From assembly GCA_963578805.1 (NCBI GenBank), contig CAUZDY010000006.1, positions 43,127 to 107,126 on the forward strand: a stretch of 64,000 nucleotides of DNA. Direction: 5' to 3'. The notes beneath the pieces were generated by a model. It saw nothing but the letters and a program-made list of their open reading frames with translations, was not told where the DNA came from and ran no database searches. Source of the DNA: CAUZIB01 sp963578805 (GTDB lineage: Bacteria > Acidobacteriota > Vicinamibacteria > Vicinamibacterales > UBA8438). Below are positions 35,826 through 45,299 of the stretch, in pieces. The number at the start of each line of letters is the position of its first letter. The stretch's first letter is position 1. Both the position numbers and the translations under genes were made by a program.

Positions 35826-37285
35826 GAGTCTTGAACCATCGACGGTCTCCACATCAACCAATAGATCGGGACGCCCGCCGCGATGATGGCCAGCCCGGCG
35901 AGAGACGTCCCTGGACTCCGCCAGATTGCGTTCGCAACCATCATTAGGCTCGCCGTAACAAAGACCAGGGGTGCGATCGGGTAGCCCCAGGCCTTATAGG
36001 GTCGCGGCGCATCGGGCTCTCGACGCCGCAGAACAAACACGACGGTCACCGCTATGCCCGCGAACAGTATCACGGCGAAACCGGTGTACTCGACCAGTTG
36101 GTCAAACGTCCCCGTTAGCACCAGTACCCCTGACCAGAGGCTCTGCGCAATGATCGCCGTCGTTGGGGTCCGGTACCTTGGATGGACTCTCGCCATCGCC
36201 GAAAAAAACTGTCCATCTCGCGCCATCGCATAGTACACGCGCGGACCCGCCAACACCATCGCGCTCACACTCGCGGCGATCATTGTGGCAGAAGCCGCCG
36301 CAAGCGGCGCCGCAACTGCCGGACCAAACAGCTGATTGGCTGCCGCGTCGACGACCCGAATTTCGACCGTGGCTAGCGTAGACACCGGCAATGCATACAG
36401 ATACAGTAGATTCAAGAATAGGTAAATTGCCACGACCAGGACCGAGCCGATTCCCAGCGCCATCGGTACATTACGAGAGGGGTCTCGCATTTCTTCCGCC
36501 ACATACGTCGCGGCGTTCCAGCCTGAATAGCTAAACATCACCGGGATCAGCGCCAGCATCCACGAGGACAGAGAAACAGAACCTGCACTCTGCGAGAAGT
36601 TGGCGGTCGCTCCCTGACCGAATGAGAAGCCAAGGGCTACGAGAACCACCACCACCAGGACCTTGAGCCCGGCAAGTACGTTCTGTACGACCCGACCGGG
36701 ACCGATCCCGACCACATGCACCGCGGTCAGAGCCGCGATGGCCGTGAGAGCGACGATCGACTGCGGTGACACGCTGAGCGTCAGAAGACCCAACGGGATA
36801 GTCACAAGTGGCGTTGTGTCCCCGGCTGCGGGAAGAAACCGAGCGAGGTAGGTGGCCAAGCCGACTGCACTTGCCGCGATTGCACCCGAGAAGCCTGCCA
36901 CGAACGAGGTCCATCCAGTCAAGAAGCCAGCAAGCGGACCGTACGCTTCGCGGAGATACACGTACTCTCCGCCCGCTCTCGGCCGGAGCGACGCAAGCTC
37001 AGCGTACGCCATGGCACCCGCGAACGCGAGCACACCGCCAATGACCCAGACGCCAAGCATGGCCGCCGGATTTGGGACCGCCTGGGCGACGAAGACCGGC
37101 ACGATGAAAATGCCGCTCCCAACGACGTTGGAGACGACGATGGCCGCGCCATCAAGCGGACCGAGCCTCCTGAGAAGATTGGTGCACAGAGAATCGTTTG
37201 TCGCCACTGGAACAGGACCCGAAGTCAAGAGGTGGTCCCGAGAACGTCTGAGCGGCCGGAGGATCACACCAAAGAGACCCGCCAA
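35822..37285 (-). CDS. APC-superfamily amino acid permease
   Basis: An inner-membrane permease of about 12 segments. The first helix has the APC signature VVSNVVGSGIFIVP (GSGIF), and AGGEYVYLREAYGPLAGFLTGW and FSYSGWNAATYVAEEMRDPSRNVP are typical of the LAT/amino-acid-transporter branch. At 487 residues, about 25 N-terminal residues may be excess; a GTG at 37207 is an alternative start. It overlaps hslV by 4 nt. The substrate is unknown. Confidence 0.88.
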   Translation of the reverse strand: MAGLFGVILRPLRRSRDHLLTSGPVPVATNDSLCTNLLRRLGPLDGAAIVVSNVVGSGIFIVPVFVAQAVPNPAAMLGVWVIGGVLAFAGAMAYAELASLRPRAGGEYVYLREAYGPLAGFLTGWTSFVAGFSGAIAASAVGLATYLARFLPAAGDTTPLVTIPLGLLTLSVSPQSIVALTAIAALTAVHVVGIGPGRVVQNVLAGLKVLVVVVLVALGFSFGQGATANFSQSAGSVSLSSWMLALIPVMFSYSGWNAATYVAEEMRDPSRNVPMALGIGSVLVVAIYLFLNLLYLYALPVSTLATVEIRVVDAAANQLFGPAVAAPLAAASATMIAASVSAMVLAGPRVYYAMARDGQFFSAMARVHPRYRTPTTAIIAQSLWSGVLVLTGTFDQLVEYTGFAVILFAGIAVTVVFVLRRREPDAPRPYKAWGYPIAPLVFVTASLMMVANAIWRSPGTSLAGLAIIAAGVPIYWLMWRPSMVQDS

Positions 37286-37314
37286 CGTGGGTCAGCAGCA
37301 CCGAGCCTACACCG

Positions 37315-37893
37315 CTACTGGGTAAGCAACTGCCGCTCGATCGAGTGCTCGCCAAGTTTGACCCACTGATCAGCTTGGCGCTTGATGAACACCTCTACTT
37401 TTACGTCGACAAACTCTCGATTCTGCAACATGTTGAGCCGAGACTGTTCACCCGTGTAGCCAAGACCAGACTCCATGGTGAACGGCTCCGTGGCCGTGCC
37501 AGGTTCGAGTCCCTCGCGACCGACAGCACGCAGATACGAGCTGCCCCATTCTTGTATCTCACCCGGGCACGTGCCAGCCGTCACATCCGCCGGGGACACT
37601 TCAGACACCGGCTCCGGTTGTCCCGCGTAGGCGACGACGCATCTCCGGAAGACGCCATTGAGCTGCAGCGTCCGGACATTTTCGTCAGAATTATTGGCGA
37701 GACGAAACGAGATGGTCGGGACCAGCTTATTACGACCGAAGTCATCGATCCCTACGTCTAGCCAACCGGTCGTGACATCTTCCACCGACAATACCTCAGC
37801 AACGTCGAGCTGTGCCTCGCCACATGCTGCCAGCACGACGACCGCAGTCGTCCCCCCGCACAGAAGGCTCATACTCATCGAACGGACGCGCAT
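37315..37893 (-). CDS. Uncharacterised lipoprotein
   Basis: From the ATG at 37893 a basic n-region (MRVRSMSMS), a hydrophobic core and a clear lipobox VVLAACGE give a secreted lipoprotein. The mature part of about 165 residues has an Ig-like pattern (TISFRLANNSDENVRTLQLNGVF, then strands to DVKVEVFIKRQADQWVKLGEH). This suggests a DUF4352/FxLYD-like beta-sandwich of the kind that recurs next to envelope genes. It is the first gene of the long minus-strand directon, 29 nt before the permease. Function unknown. Confidence 0.68.
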   Translation of the reverse strand: MRVRSMSMSLLCGGTTAVVVLAACGEAQLDVAEVLSVEDVTTGWLDVGIDDFGRNKLVPTISFRLANNSDENVRTLQLNGVFRRCVVAYAGQPEPVSEVSPADVTAGTCPGEIQEWGSSYLRAVGREGLEPGTATEPFTMESGLGYTGEQSRLNMLQNREFVDVKVEVFIKRQADQWVKLGEHSIERQLLTQ

Positions 37894-38182
37894 CCCGGTA
37901 TTGTAGATCAGCATGGGTCTCCGGCTCAGCACGCTGCCGCGTGACTAGTGGAGTATCCCCATAACTGCTACGGTCTCTCGCCCCACCGGCGAGGTTCCTC
38001 GCCCGACAAACGCCCCGCATCAATGGCGACTTAAAACCTACGCAGTCTTCAGATAAGATAGGTCGTACAATTACGAAATTCTCTGCTTGGTCAAGAGTGG
38101 CGAACCGCTGGTTCGGTTCTCGAGTGGGCTAGTAAATCGACTCCTGCACCCCTGTACACGCCGTAGCGGTCATGGAGGCACG
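37894..38182. other. Divergent intergenic region
   Basis: Lies between the minus-strand lipoprotein and the response-regulator remnant. It should contain the promoter of the long minus-strand directon. No consensus promoter, hairpin or coding remnant was convincing. Confidence 0.3.
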
Positions 38183-38380
38183 ATACCTGGCCTTAGCGGT
38201 ATGTCAGTTACCAACGAGGCCATACGGATGAAGAAGCGGCTACCTGTCATCGTGACTACCGGATTCTCGCCGGAAGCCAACGCGATCGACACCACAAACA
38301 TGGTTGTCTCTGGCTATCTCACAAAACCATGCCAGCTTCTAAAGGTCCTCGCGATTTCGACCTGGGCACTCGGCGGGTAA
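38183..38380 (+). pseudogene. Remnant of a response-regulator receiver (REC) domain
   Basis: About 65 codons match the second half of a receiver domain. IPGLSGMSVTNEAIRMKKR resembles the segment after the phosphorylated aspartate. LPVIVTTGFSPEANA has the conserved threonine region. SGYLTKPCQLLKV has the conserved lysine. The first half, including the phospho-acceptor aspartate, is missing. No start codon or ribosome site fits, and no kinase is adjacent. This is most like the tail of a hybrid histidine kinase or regulator that was deleted. The TAA is 42 nt before the ABC-F start. Confidence 0.5.
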
Positions 38381-38425
38381 ACATCCCACACATCGACCGT
38401 CATCGGGGTCGACCACAGGCAGGTG

Positions 38426-40369
38426 ATGGTTCAGCTTTCAGCGGTCCGTAAGGCGTTCGGGGCTCGGGTCCTCATCGATGCGGTGACCTGGCAGGTTCAG
38501 CCAGGCGATCGGTTCGGACTGTGTGGTCCGAACGGCGCCGGCAAGACAACGCTGCTGCGTATGATGGCAGGACTCGATGAGCCTGACGCCGGCGTGATCA
38601 CGCGACCGAGCGGTCTGACCGTCGGGTATTTACCGCAGGACGGGCTAACCCATACGGGCCGCACGCTCTTCGAGGAAGTCAGCGAAGCGTTTGACGACTT
38701 GCTTGCCATTCAGCGGGAGATGCGCGACATCGAATCTCGACTCGGGGGCGCAGAGATACCCACGACCAAGCACGATCAGATGCTTGAGCGCTACAGCGAC
38801 GTGCAGGAGGCCTTCCAAGACCGGGGCGGATACGACATCGAGTCCAAAGTCACCGCAGTGCTTCGGGGTCTCGGTTTTCAGCGCGGGCAGTTCGACCATC
38901 GATGCGAGACATTCTCAGGCGGCTGGCAGATGCGGATCGCACTTGCTAAGCTGCTGCTACGTGGGCCACGCCTGCTGCTTCTGGACGAACCGACGAACCA
39001 TCTTGATCTTGAGGCTCGGAATTGGCTCGAAGACTACTTGCTGTCGTACTCACACGCGCTGGTCTTGGTTTCCCATGACCGGTTCTTTCTTGACGCGGTG
39101 GCCACCAGCATTGTCGAAATCGGTCTGCGAAAGCTTACAAGCTATAAAGGCGGCTACAGCGCCTATGTGATTGAGCGAGAGGCTCGGCTGGAGCGCCTTC
39201 GTGAGCAGAAACGTCGGCAGGACGAAGACGTCGCGCGGATGCAGGCGTTTGTTGACCGGTTCCGATACCAAGCGACCAAAGCCGCTCAGGTACAGAGTCG
39301 CGTCAAGCTACTCGACAAGATCATCCCGATCGAGATTCCACCGGAACGAAAAAGAGTGCACTTTCACTTCCCAGGCTGCGCGCGGAGCGCTCGGGCAGTG
39401 ATCGAACTGAAGGATATTCGGAAAACCTACGGTGACCTCACGGTCTTCGAACGTGCAAACGTCCTGATAGAGCGCGGTGACCGCGTCGCGCTCGTGGGTT
39501 CCAACGGTACGGGTAAGTCAACGTTGATGCGCATCCTGGCCGGCACGGAAGCCCCCGATGCCGGCGAACGCGTCGAAGGACATAATCTGGTAGCCCAGTA
39601 TTTCGCCCAGGATGAAGCCACACGGCTGGATGACGCTCTTACGGTTCACGACACTCTTGCAGCGGGTTCACCCGTCCAGATGGTCCCCGCTATTCGGAAC
39701 ATCCTCGGTGGGTTTCTGTTCTCCGGTGACGACATCTACAAACGTGTCGCGGTACTGTCGGGTGGCGAACGCACGAGGTTAGCGGTCGCACGGATGCTGC
39801 TGCGTCCATCGAACACGTTGCTTCTCGACGAGCCGACCAATCACCTCGACATCGATTCCACCAACGTGTTGCTCGACGCGCTCGTCGACTACGGTGGCAC
39901 CCTTGTCTTCGTTTCGCACGATCGGTATTTCGTCGACCAGCTAGCAACGAAAGTCCTGGAGATCGGAAATGGCGATGCCCGGCTGTACCCCGGAACGTAC
40001 GAAGAGTTTCGTCTGAGCAAGCTGGAGCGGACGCGGCCGCTTGCGGCGACGGTGCCAACATCCAAAACTGTGTCTAAGCCGGCGACCAGCGCCGCGAGCC
40101 ACCGACAGAATCAGACTGAGGTACGGCGGCAAGAGCGCCGAAGAAAGGCATTAGAGACAAGAATCTCAGACCTGGAGCGACGGATCAGTAACCGCGAAGC
40201 GACAGTTCAACAATTGGAGACCGAAATCGCCAGTCCTGACTTCTACAGCGATGCGACGACGGCCCAGGACACAATCAGTCGGCACCAGACACTAATGTGG
40301 GAAGTTGGAGACCTGATGAATCAGTGGGAGGCTCTTCAGAACCAGATCAACGAGCATAAAGAGGCATAG
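38426..40369 (+). CDS. ABC-F family ATPase (ribosome-associated, Uup/EttA-like)
   Basis: A soluble protein with two ABC domains and no membrane segment. The first has Walker A GPNGAGKTTLL, signature FSGGWQMRIALAKLL, and DEPTNHLD; the second has GSNGTGKSTLM, LSGGERTRLAVARML and DEPTNHLDID. Between them is the charged P-site tRNA-interaction linker (about 240-325). The last 80 residues are a coiled coil, as in Uup. ABC-F factors act on stalled or initiating ribosomes and some protect against antibiotics. The ATG at 38426 follows GGCAGG; a GTG lies one codon earlier. Convergent with xerC. Confidence 0.93.
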   Translation: MVQLSAVRKAFGARVLIDAVTWQVQPGDRFGLCGPNGAGKTTLLRMMAGLDEPDAGVITRPSGLTVGYLPQDGLTHTGRTLFEEVSEAFDDLLAIQREMRDIESRLGGAEIPTTKHDQMLERYSDVQEAFQDRGGYDIESKVTAVLRGLGFQRGQFDHRCETFSGGWQMRIALAKLLLRGPRLLLLDEPTNHLDLEARNWLEDYLLSYSHALVLVSHDRFFLDAVATSIVEIGLRKLTSYKGGYSAYVIEREARLERLREQKRRQDEDVARMQAFVDRFRYQATKAAQVQSRVKLLDKIIPIEIPPERKRVHFHFPGCARSARAVIELKDIRKTYGDLTVFERANVLIERGDRVALVGSNGTGKSTLMRILAGTEAPDAGERVEGHNLVAQYFAQDEATRLDDALTVHDTLAAGSPVQMVPAIRNILGGFLFSGDDIYKRVAVLSGGERTRLAVARMLLRPSNTLLLDEPTNHLDIDSTNVLLDALVDYGGTLVFVSHDRYFVDQLATKVLEIGNGDARLYPGTYEEFRLSKLERTRPLAATVPTSKTVSKPATSAASHRQNQTEVRRQERRRKALETRISDLERRISNREATVQQLETEIASPDFYSDATTAQDTISRHQTLMWEVGDLMNQWEALQNQINEHKEA

Positions 40370-40420
40370 CGTCAAGAACCCGCATCTGCGTGGGCCGTGT
40401 CGTCGGTAGTAAAAACTCGG

Positions 40421-41350
40421 TTACGCCCTTGGGTGCGTCCTGCGATACAGCTGGGTCAGCTGAGACGCGTTTACGTGAGTGTACCGTTGTGTCGTCGTTA
40501 AGCGGGAATGACCCAGAAGCTCCTGAATAACCCGAAGATCCGCACCGCGTTCAAGCAAGTGGGTGGCAAACGAGTGCCGGAGGGCATGCGGACTGATCCC
40601 GAGCTTCGTGCTGGACTGGTTGACATACCGCCTTACCAACCGGTCAACACTCCGTGCTGATAGGCGTCCACCCCGATAGTTTAGGAAGAGCGGCTCTCCT
40701 TTCGGATGTCGCGAACCTCCACCTACTAGAGACGGACGGACGGAACGGGCGAGGGCTTGTCGGTCCTTCAGGTACTCCCGAATGGCGGCGGCGGCGGTGC
40801 GGTTAAAAGGAAGAATTCGCTCCTTTCCGCCTTTACCCAACACTCGAAGCAGACGGCCGCTCAGGTTGAGGTCTTCGAGGTCGACGCCTACCAGCTCGCT
40901 CAGTCGGAGACCCGCGGCATAGAAGAGCTCCAGGATGGCTCGGTCACGTCGCCCTAGCGGAGTTGTTGTGTCGGGTGCATCAAGTAACTCTTTCATCTCG
41001 TCGATGTCGAGATGAGCCGGAATCTTTTGCTCCTGGCGCGGCGCTGAGATTAGCACTCCGGGGTCGTCGTTGAGAAACCCCTCGCGGCGAAGGTATCGGG
41101 CAAACGATCGAATCGCTGCGAGTCGTCGGGCTGAAGTCGATCCGGCTGTTCCGCGCTGAAAGAGTTCCCCGAGAAACGCTCGAACCGTCTGGTGGTTCAG
41201 GTCGGCCGGTGTCACAACCCGTCGGCCACTACGTTTCTCGAGAAACGACAAGTACTGCCCCAGGTCACCTCGGTAAGCCCGCACCGTGTGACGTGAGGCA
41301 TTGCGGTTGAGACGAAGGTATTCAAGAAACGACTGGAGTTGTTCCCTCAC
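40421..41350 (-). CDS. xerC: Tyrosine recombinase XerC
   Basis: XerC resolves chromosome dimers at dif with XerD and FtsK. The N-terminal SAM-like DNA-binding domain (FLEYLRLNRNASRHTVRAYRGDL) is followed by the catalytic core. That core has the first arginine in AAGLRLSELVGVD, lysine in GKGGKERILP, HxxR in ISPHALRHSFATHLL, the second histidine in ELLGHSRLTTTQ and the nucleophile in RYTHV. At 309 residues it is standard. It overlaps the 3' end of trmFO by 29 nt, as expected for the dprA-topA-trmFO-xerC-hslVU order. XerC rather than XerD is inferred from this context. Confidence 0.93.
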   Translation of the reverse strand: MREQLQSFLEYLRLNRNASRHTVRAYRGDLGQYLSFLEKRSGRRVVTPADLNHQTVRAFLGELFQRGTAGSTSARRLAAIRSFARYLRREGFLNDDPGVLISAPRQEQKIPAHLDIDEMKELLDAPDTTTPLGRRDRAILELFYAAGLRLSELVGVDLEDLNLSGRLLRVLGKGGKERILPFNRTAAAAIREYLKDRQALARSVRPSLVGGGSRHPKGEPLFLNYRGGRLSARSVDRLVRRYVNQSSTKLGISPHALRHSFATHLLERGADLRVIQELLGHSRLTTTQRYTHVNASQLTQLYRRTHPRA

Positions 41351-42743
41351 TCGCGGTCACCGTGGGTTCGGCGGGCAGACGAGCCTGCCACGAGGCCAGA
41401 TCACTCAGTGCACGTTCGGCCATCGCTTGCCGTCGAGCGCGTTTCCGTCGCGGAGGTCGGTCGAGTACCGGAAAGAGGCCGAACGCTACATTGGTCGGCT
41501 GGTAGTCGACTGGATTGGCGTGGGAAACATAGAACGCGATGGCCCCCAGCGCTGTTGTCCGAGGCGGAGCAGAAAACGGAAACCCCCGGTGGGTTGCGAC
41601 TGCGGCCAACCCCGCGAGCAAACCAGACGCAGCTGATTCAACATAACCCTCGACACCCGAAACCTGACCAGCAAAGAAGAGCCCAGGCCGACTCCGCATC
41701 TGGAAAGTCGGGCCAAGCACCCGCGGTCCGTTGATATAAGTATTGCGATGAATCATCCCGAATCGAGCAAATTCTGCGTGTTCCAAACCTGGGATGAGAC
41801 GAAGCACACGCTGCTGCTCTCTCCACTTCATCTGTGTCTGGAATCCAACAAGGCTATAGTGCTCAGCGGCCAAATCGTCCTGTCGTAGCTGGACAACCGC
41901 ATGGGGTCGCCGGCCGGTATTGGGATCCTGTAAACCGACCGGTTTCATCGGTCCAAACCGGAGTGTATCGAGACCCCGGTTGGCCATGACCTCGACCGGT
42001 AGACAACCTTCAAAGAATTTGGTGTCGTCAAAGTCGTGAGCCACGGCTCGCTCAGCCCCAACGATGGCTCGATGCAGCGTCACGTACTGGCTCTCGTCTA
42101 GAGGACAATTAAGATAGTCTCCGCCCTCTGACAAAGGGCCGGCGGGCTGCTTCGCATCCCTCGCCGGTAACTTGGTGTCGCCCGGGGTATCGCGACCGTA
42201 TCGCGACCCCGCAAAGACTCTAGTCCGATTAATAGATTCGGCCAGCACGATCGGGCTGATGGCATCGTAGAAGAACAAATGCTCGCTACCGACGAGCCTG
42301 ACGATCTCACGGGACAGGCTCTCCGACGTGAGCGGACCGGTTGCCATAATGACTGGCGACAGGGCATCGCTCTCCGGAATCGTAACGACCTCCTCCCGGC
42401 GGATATCGACCAGCGGGTGCGCCTCGAGAGCATCGGTAACACCCTCCGCAAATCGTTCGCGGTCGACGGCTAGAGCGCCACCAGCCGGAACCCGGGTGGC
42501 ATCAGCAACCCGTATGACGAGCGAGCCCAGCCGTCGCATCTCCTCCTTGAGGAGACCGACGGCGTTCTCGAGCTGGGCGCCACGAAATGAGTTACTGCAA
42601 ACGAGCTCGGCAAGACGATCCGTCTGGTGGACCGGCGTCGCCCGGATGGGTCTCATTTCGGACACCGTGACCGGAACGCCCAACGAAGCCACCTGCCAGG
42701 CCGCCTCGCTACCAGCCAGTCCACCACCAATAACACGAATCAT
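41322..42743 (-). CDS. trmFO: Folate- and FAD-dependent tRNA (uracil-54-C5)-methyltransferase
   Basis: TrmFO makes ribothymidine at position 54 of the tRNA T-loop, using methylene-tetrahydrofolate and FADH2. The N-terminal FAD motif VIGGGLAGSEAAW, the invariant CSNSFRG cysteine region, YDAISPIV, YLNCPLDE and the C-terminal FAGQVSGVEGYVESAASGL are all present. At 473 residues it is slightly long because of a tail after the catalytic domain. It lies between topA and xerC, the conserved neighbourhood of this gene in Gram-positive bacteria and several other phyla. Confidence 0.96.
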   Translation of the reverse strand: MIRVIGGGLAGSEAAWQVASLGVPVTVSEMRPIRATPVHQTDRLAELVCSNSFRGAQLENAVGLLKEEMRRLGSLVIRVADATRVPAGGALAVDRERFAEGVTDALEAHPLVDIRREEVVTIPESDALSPVIMATGPLTSESLSREIVRLVGSEHLFFYDAISPIVLAESINRTRVFAGSRYGRDTPGDTKLPARDAKQPAGPLSEGGDYLNCPLDESQYVTLHRAIVGAERAVAHDFDDTKFFEGCLPVEVMANRGLDTLRFGPMKPVGLQDPNTGRRPHAVVQLRQDDLAAEHYSLVGFQTQMKWREQQRVLRLIPGLEHAEFARFGMIHRNTYINGPRVLGPTFQMRSRPGLFFAGQVSGVEGYVESAASGLLAGLAAVATHRGFPFSAPPRTTALGAIAFYVSHANPVDYQPTNVAFGLFPVLDRPPRRKRARRQAMAERALSDLASWQARLPAEPTVTASEGTTPVVS

Positions 42744-42808
42744 TCAGAGTTCCGTTGGAACGTCACTCGACGAACCGGCCCGGCTGGCGAAGCCGCCAAA
42801 TGGCACAG

Positions 42809-45244
42809 CTAGACAGCGGCGAGCTCTTCTTCGGTCCGGATGTAATCACAATCATCCTTGTGACATAGCTGCTGCCGACCCCAGCGCTTGGTCACCTTCT
42901 CAACCAAAAGTGGCGCCTTACACTTAGGGCACGTCTCATCGACCGGCTTGTTCCACACGGTGAAATTACAGTCGGGATAATTACTGCACCCATAAAACGA
43001 CCGGCCGCGCTTGGATTTACGTTCAACGATATCGCCACCGTCCAACGGACAAGTAATCCCCATGCTCTTGTGCTTGATATAGCGGCATTTCGGGTAATTC
43101 GTGCAGGGTGTAAATTCTCCATACTGACCCTGCTTAACGACCAAGTTCGAATCGCATTTTGGACACTTCTCTTCTAGTACTTGATCTGGTTTAGCAGCGG
43201 CCATACCAGATGACGTTGAAATCAGTTTTCGAGTTGTCTTACAGTCAGGATAAGCCGTGCAGGCGAAAAATTGTCCAAACCGGCCCCGCTTGAGCACCAT
43301 TGGTTTTCCGCAGTTCTCACACGGCTCCTTTTCGGCTTCATCTGCCAATTCTTTCTCGTTACCTATTTCGCCTGTATATGTACACTCTGGATACGCACTA
43401 CAAGTCAGGAACATCCCGAACTTTCCTGGCTTTTCCAGCACCGCCTTTTTACATTCGGGACATTTTTTCCCAGTCGGCACGCCCCCCCTTATGTCCGGCA
43501 TCTCCTCTTGTAGTCGAACAATGTCCTTGATAAGTGGTTCGTAGAACTTGGTCAACACATCCACGTAATCGTTGGCACCGCTTTCGATCTTGTCGAGGAG
43601 CTCTTCCATTTCACGTGTGTACTCGACTTGGACAATACCGTCCCAGGACTCAACCAACAATTTGGTAACAACCCGACCAAGGCGTCTGGGTTTTAAGCGG
43701 CCTTCGATTTTAAAAACATAGTCGCGCTGCTGAACTTTCTGAATAGTCGCAGCATACGTACTCGGACGACCGATGCCATTCTCTTCGAGCTCTTTAACGA
43801 GCGTGGCCTCACTGAACCGTGGCGGGGGCTGGGTGAATTTCTGCTCAGGTGTGAGTTTTTTGAGTGCAACTAGGGCACCCTCACCGAGAACCGGCAAAAG
43901 TCCTGTAACCGCTTCCGCCTCCTGGTCGATCGGCGTATCAATTTGCTGGTTTTCCTCAGAGGCCTCCTTCTCATGCACCAACATCCAGCCGCTAAACTTT
44001 GGCACCGATCCCTTGGCACGTAGGACGTAGTCTCCAGCAACAACGTCTACAGTCGTATCGTCGAATGTCGCCGGTGGCATCTGGGACGCCACGAACCGAT
44101 TCCAGATCAAACGGTAAAGGTAGTACTGTTCTCTAGTCAGATGAGGACGCACAGTTTCTGGTTGATAAACGGTCGAAGTCGGACGAATCGCTTCATGGGC
44201 GTCCTGCGCGTCCTTCTTACTCCGATATCGATTCGGTTCCTTCGGAAGGAAGCTGGCCCCATATTTCTTGCCGATGAAATCACGCACGTCTCCGATTGCC
44301 TGCTCCGAAACGCGCGTCGAATCGGTTCGCATGTACGTAATAAGCCCGACCACACCTTCGCCAGGCAATTCGATGCCCTCGTACAACTGCTGCGCTATCT
44401 GCATTGTTCGTCTAACAGGAGATCTCGATGCCTGCTGAAGCTTGCTGGTAATAAATGGTGGCGCAGCTGATTTCTTCCGTTCCTTGTTCGTAACCGACTT
44501 AACAACGAATTCGGCCTTCGCAAGATCGGCAAGGACAGCCTTAACCTGGCTCTCATTCTTAATCTTGATAGCATTTTTGCCCTTCTTAGTAAGCTTCGCT
44601 TCGAACTCCGGAGGCGATACACCTTCAAGGCGGGCAAGGACATGCCAATATTCTTCAGACCGAAACGCATCGATCTCATCCTCTCGGTCGCAGATAAGCC
44701 TCAAGGCAACTGATTGGACGCGACCGGCACTTAAGTTGCGACGAACCTTGTTCCATAACAAACGGCTCAGCTTGTAGCCAACCAACCGGTCGATTACACG
44801 ACGTGCCTGTTGCGCATAGAACATGGGCAAATCAATTTCACCAACATTTTCAAGTGATCTTTTAACAGCCGACTTGGTAATCTCGTTAAACATCAGGCGG
44901 CTGACTTTACGTTTCTTCGTTCCAAGCAACTTTGCTAAATGCCAGCCGATCGCCTCACCTTCTCGGTCCGGGTCGGTTGCCACGTAGATTTCGTTAACAC
45001 CCTTAGCTGCAGCTTTCAGTTCTTTGACTACCTTCGGATTTGTGATTTCATAAACAGGTTCGAAACCGTTCTCAATGTCAATACCTTCATCTAGCGGATG
45101 GCCGTCCGCTGTCTTCTTCTTAGGGGACTTCGGCAGGTCACGCACATGCCCTACCGAGGCAACGACCTTGTAATCGTTACCAAGGTACTTGTTGATCGTC
45201 TTAGCCTTAGACGGTGACTCAACGACAACTAGTGCTTTTGCCAT
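42809..45244 (-). CDS. topA: DNA topoisomerase I
   Basis: A type IA topoisomerase that relaxes negative supercoils. The Toprim domain has VVESPSKAKTINKYLG and DPDREGEAIGWHLA; the active tyrosine is in LITYMRTDSTRVS. Five C-terminal zinc ribbons can be read (starting CPECKK, CENCGK, CPKCDS, CPLDGG, CPKCKA), more than the three of E. coli, although the fourth lacks one of its first cysteines. At 811 residues it is normal for this architecture. Its composition differs from its neighbours: many stretches are near 48-50% GC, with frequent A/T at third positions. Confidence 0.95.
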   Translation of the reverse strand: MAKALVVVESPSKAKTINKYLGNDYKVVASVGHVRDLPKSPKKKTADGHPLDEGIDIENGFEPVYEITNPKVVKELKAAAKGVNEIYVATDPDREGEAIGWHLAKLLGTKKRKVSRLMFNEITKSAVKRSLENVGEIDLPMFYAQQARRVIDRLVGYKLSRLLWNKVRRNLSAGRVQSVALRLICDREDEIDAFRSEEYWHVLARLEGVSPPEFEAKLTKKGKNAIKIKNESQVKAVLADLAKAEFVVKSVTNKERKKSAAPPFITSKLQQASRSPVRRTMQIAQQLYEGIELPGEGVVGLITYMRTDSTRVSEQAIGDVRDFIGKKYGASFLPKEPNRYRSKKDAQDAHEAIRPTSTVYQPETVRPHLTREQYYLYRLIWNRFVASQMPPATFDDTTVDVVAGDYVLRAKGSVPKFSGWMLVHEKEASEENQQIDTPIDQEAEAVTGLLPVLGEGALVALKKLTPEQKFTQPPPRFSEATLVKELEENGIGRPSTYAATIQKVQQRDYVFKIEGRLKPRRLGRVVTKLLVESWDGIVQVEYTREMEELLDKIESGANDYVDVLTKFYEPLIKDIVRLQEEMPDIRGGVPTGKKCPECKKAVLEKPGKFGMFLTCSAYPECTYTGEIGNEKELADEAEKEPCENCGKPMVLKRGRFGQFFACTAYPDCKTTRKLISTSSGMAAAKPDQVLEEKCPKCDSNLVVKQGQYGEFTPCTNYPKCRYIKHKSMGITCPLDGGDIVERKSKRGRSFYGCSNYPDCNFTVWNKPVDETCPKCKAPLLVEKVTKRWGRQQLCHKDDCDYIRTEEELAAV

Positions 45245-45299
45245 GTACGGTCAACTCTCGTCAGTTCAGTCAGGGACCTTACCCTATATCTACGTTACA

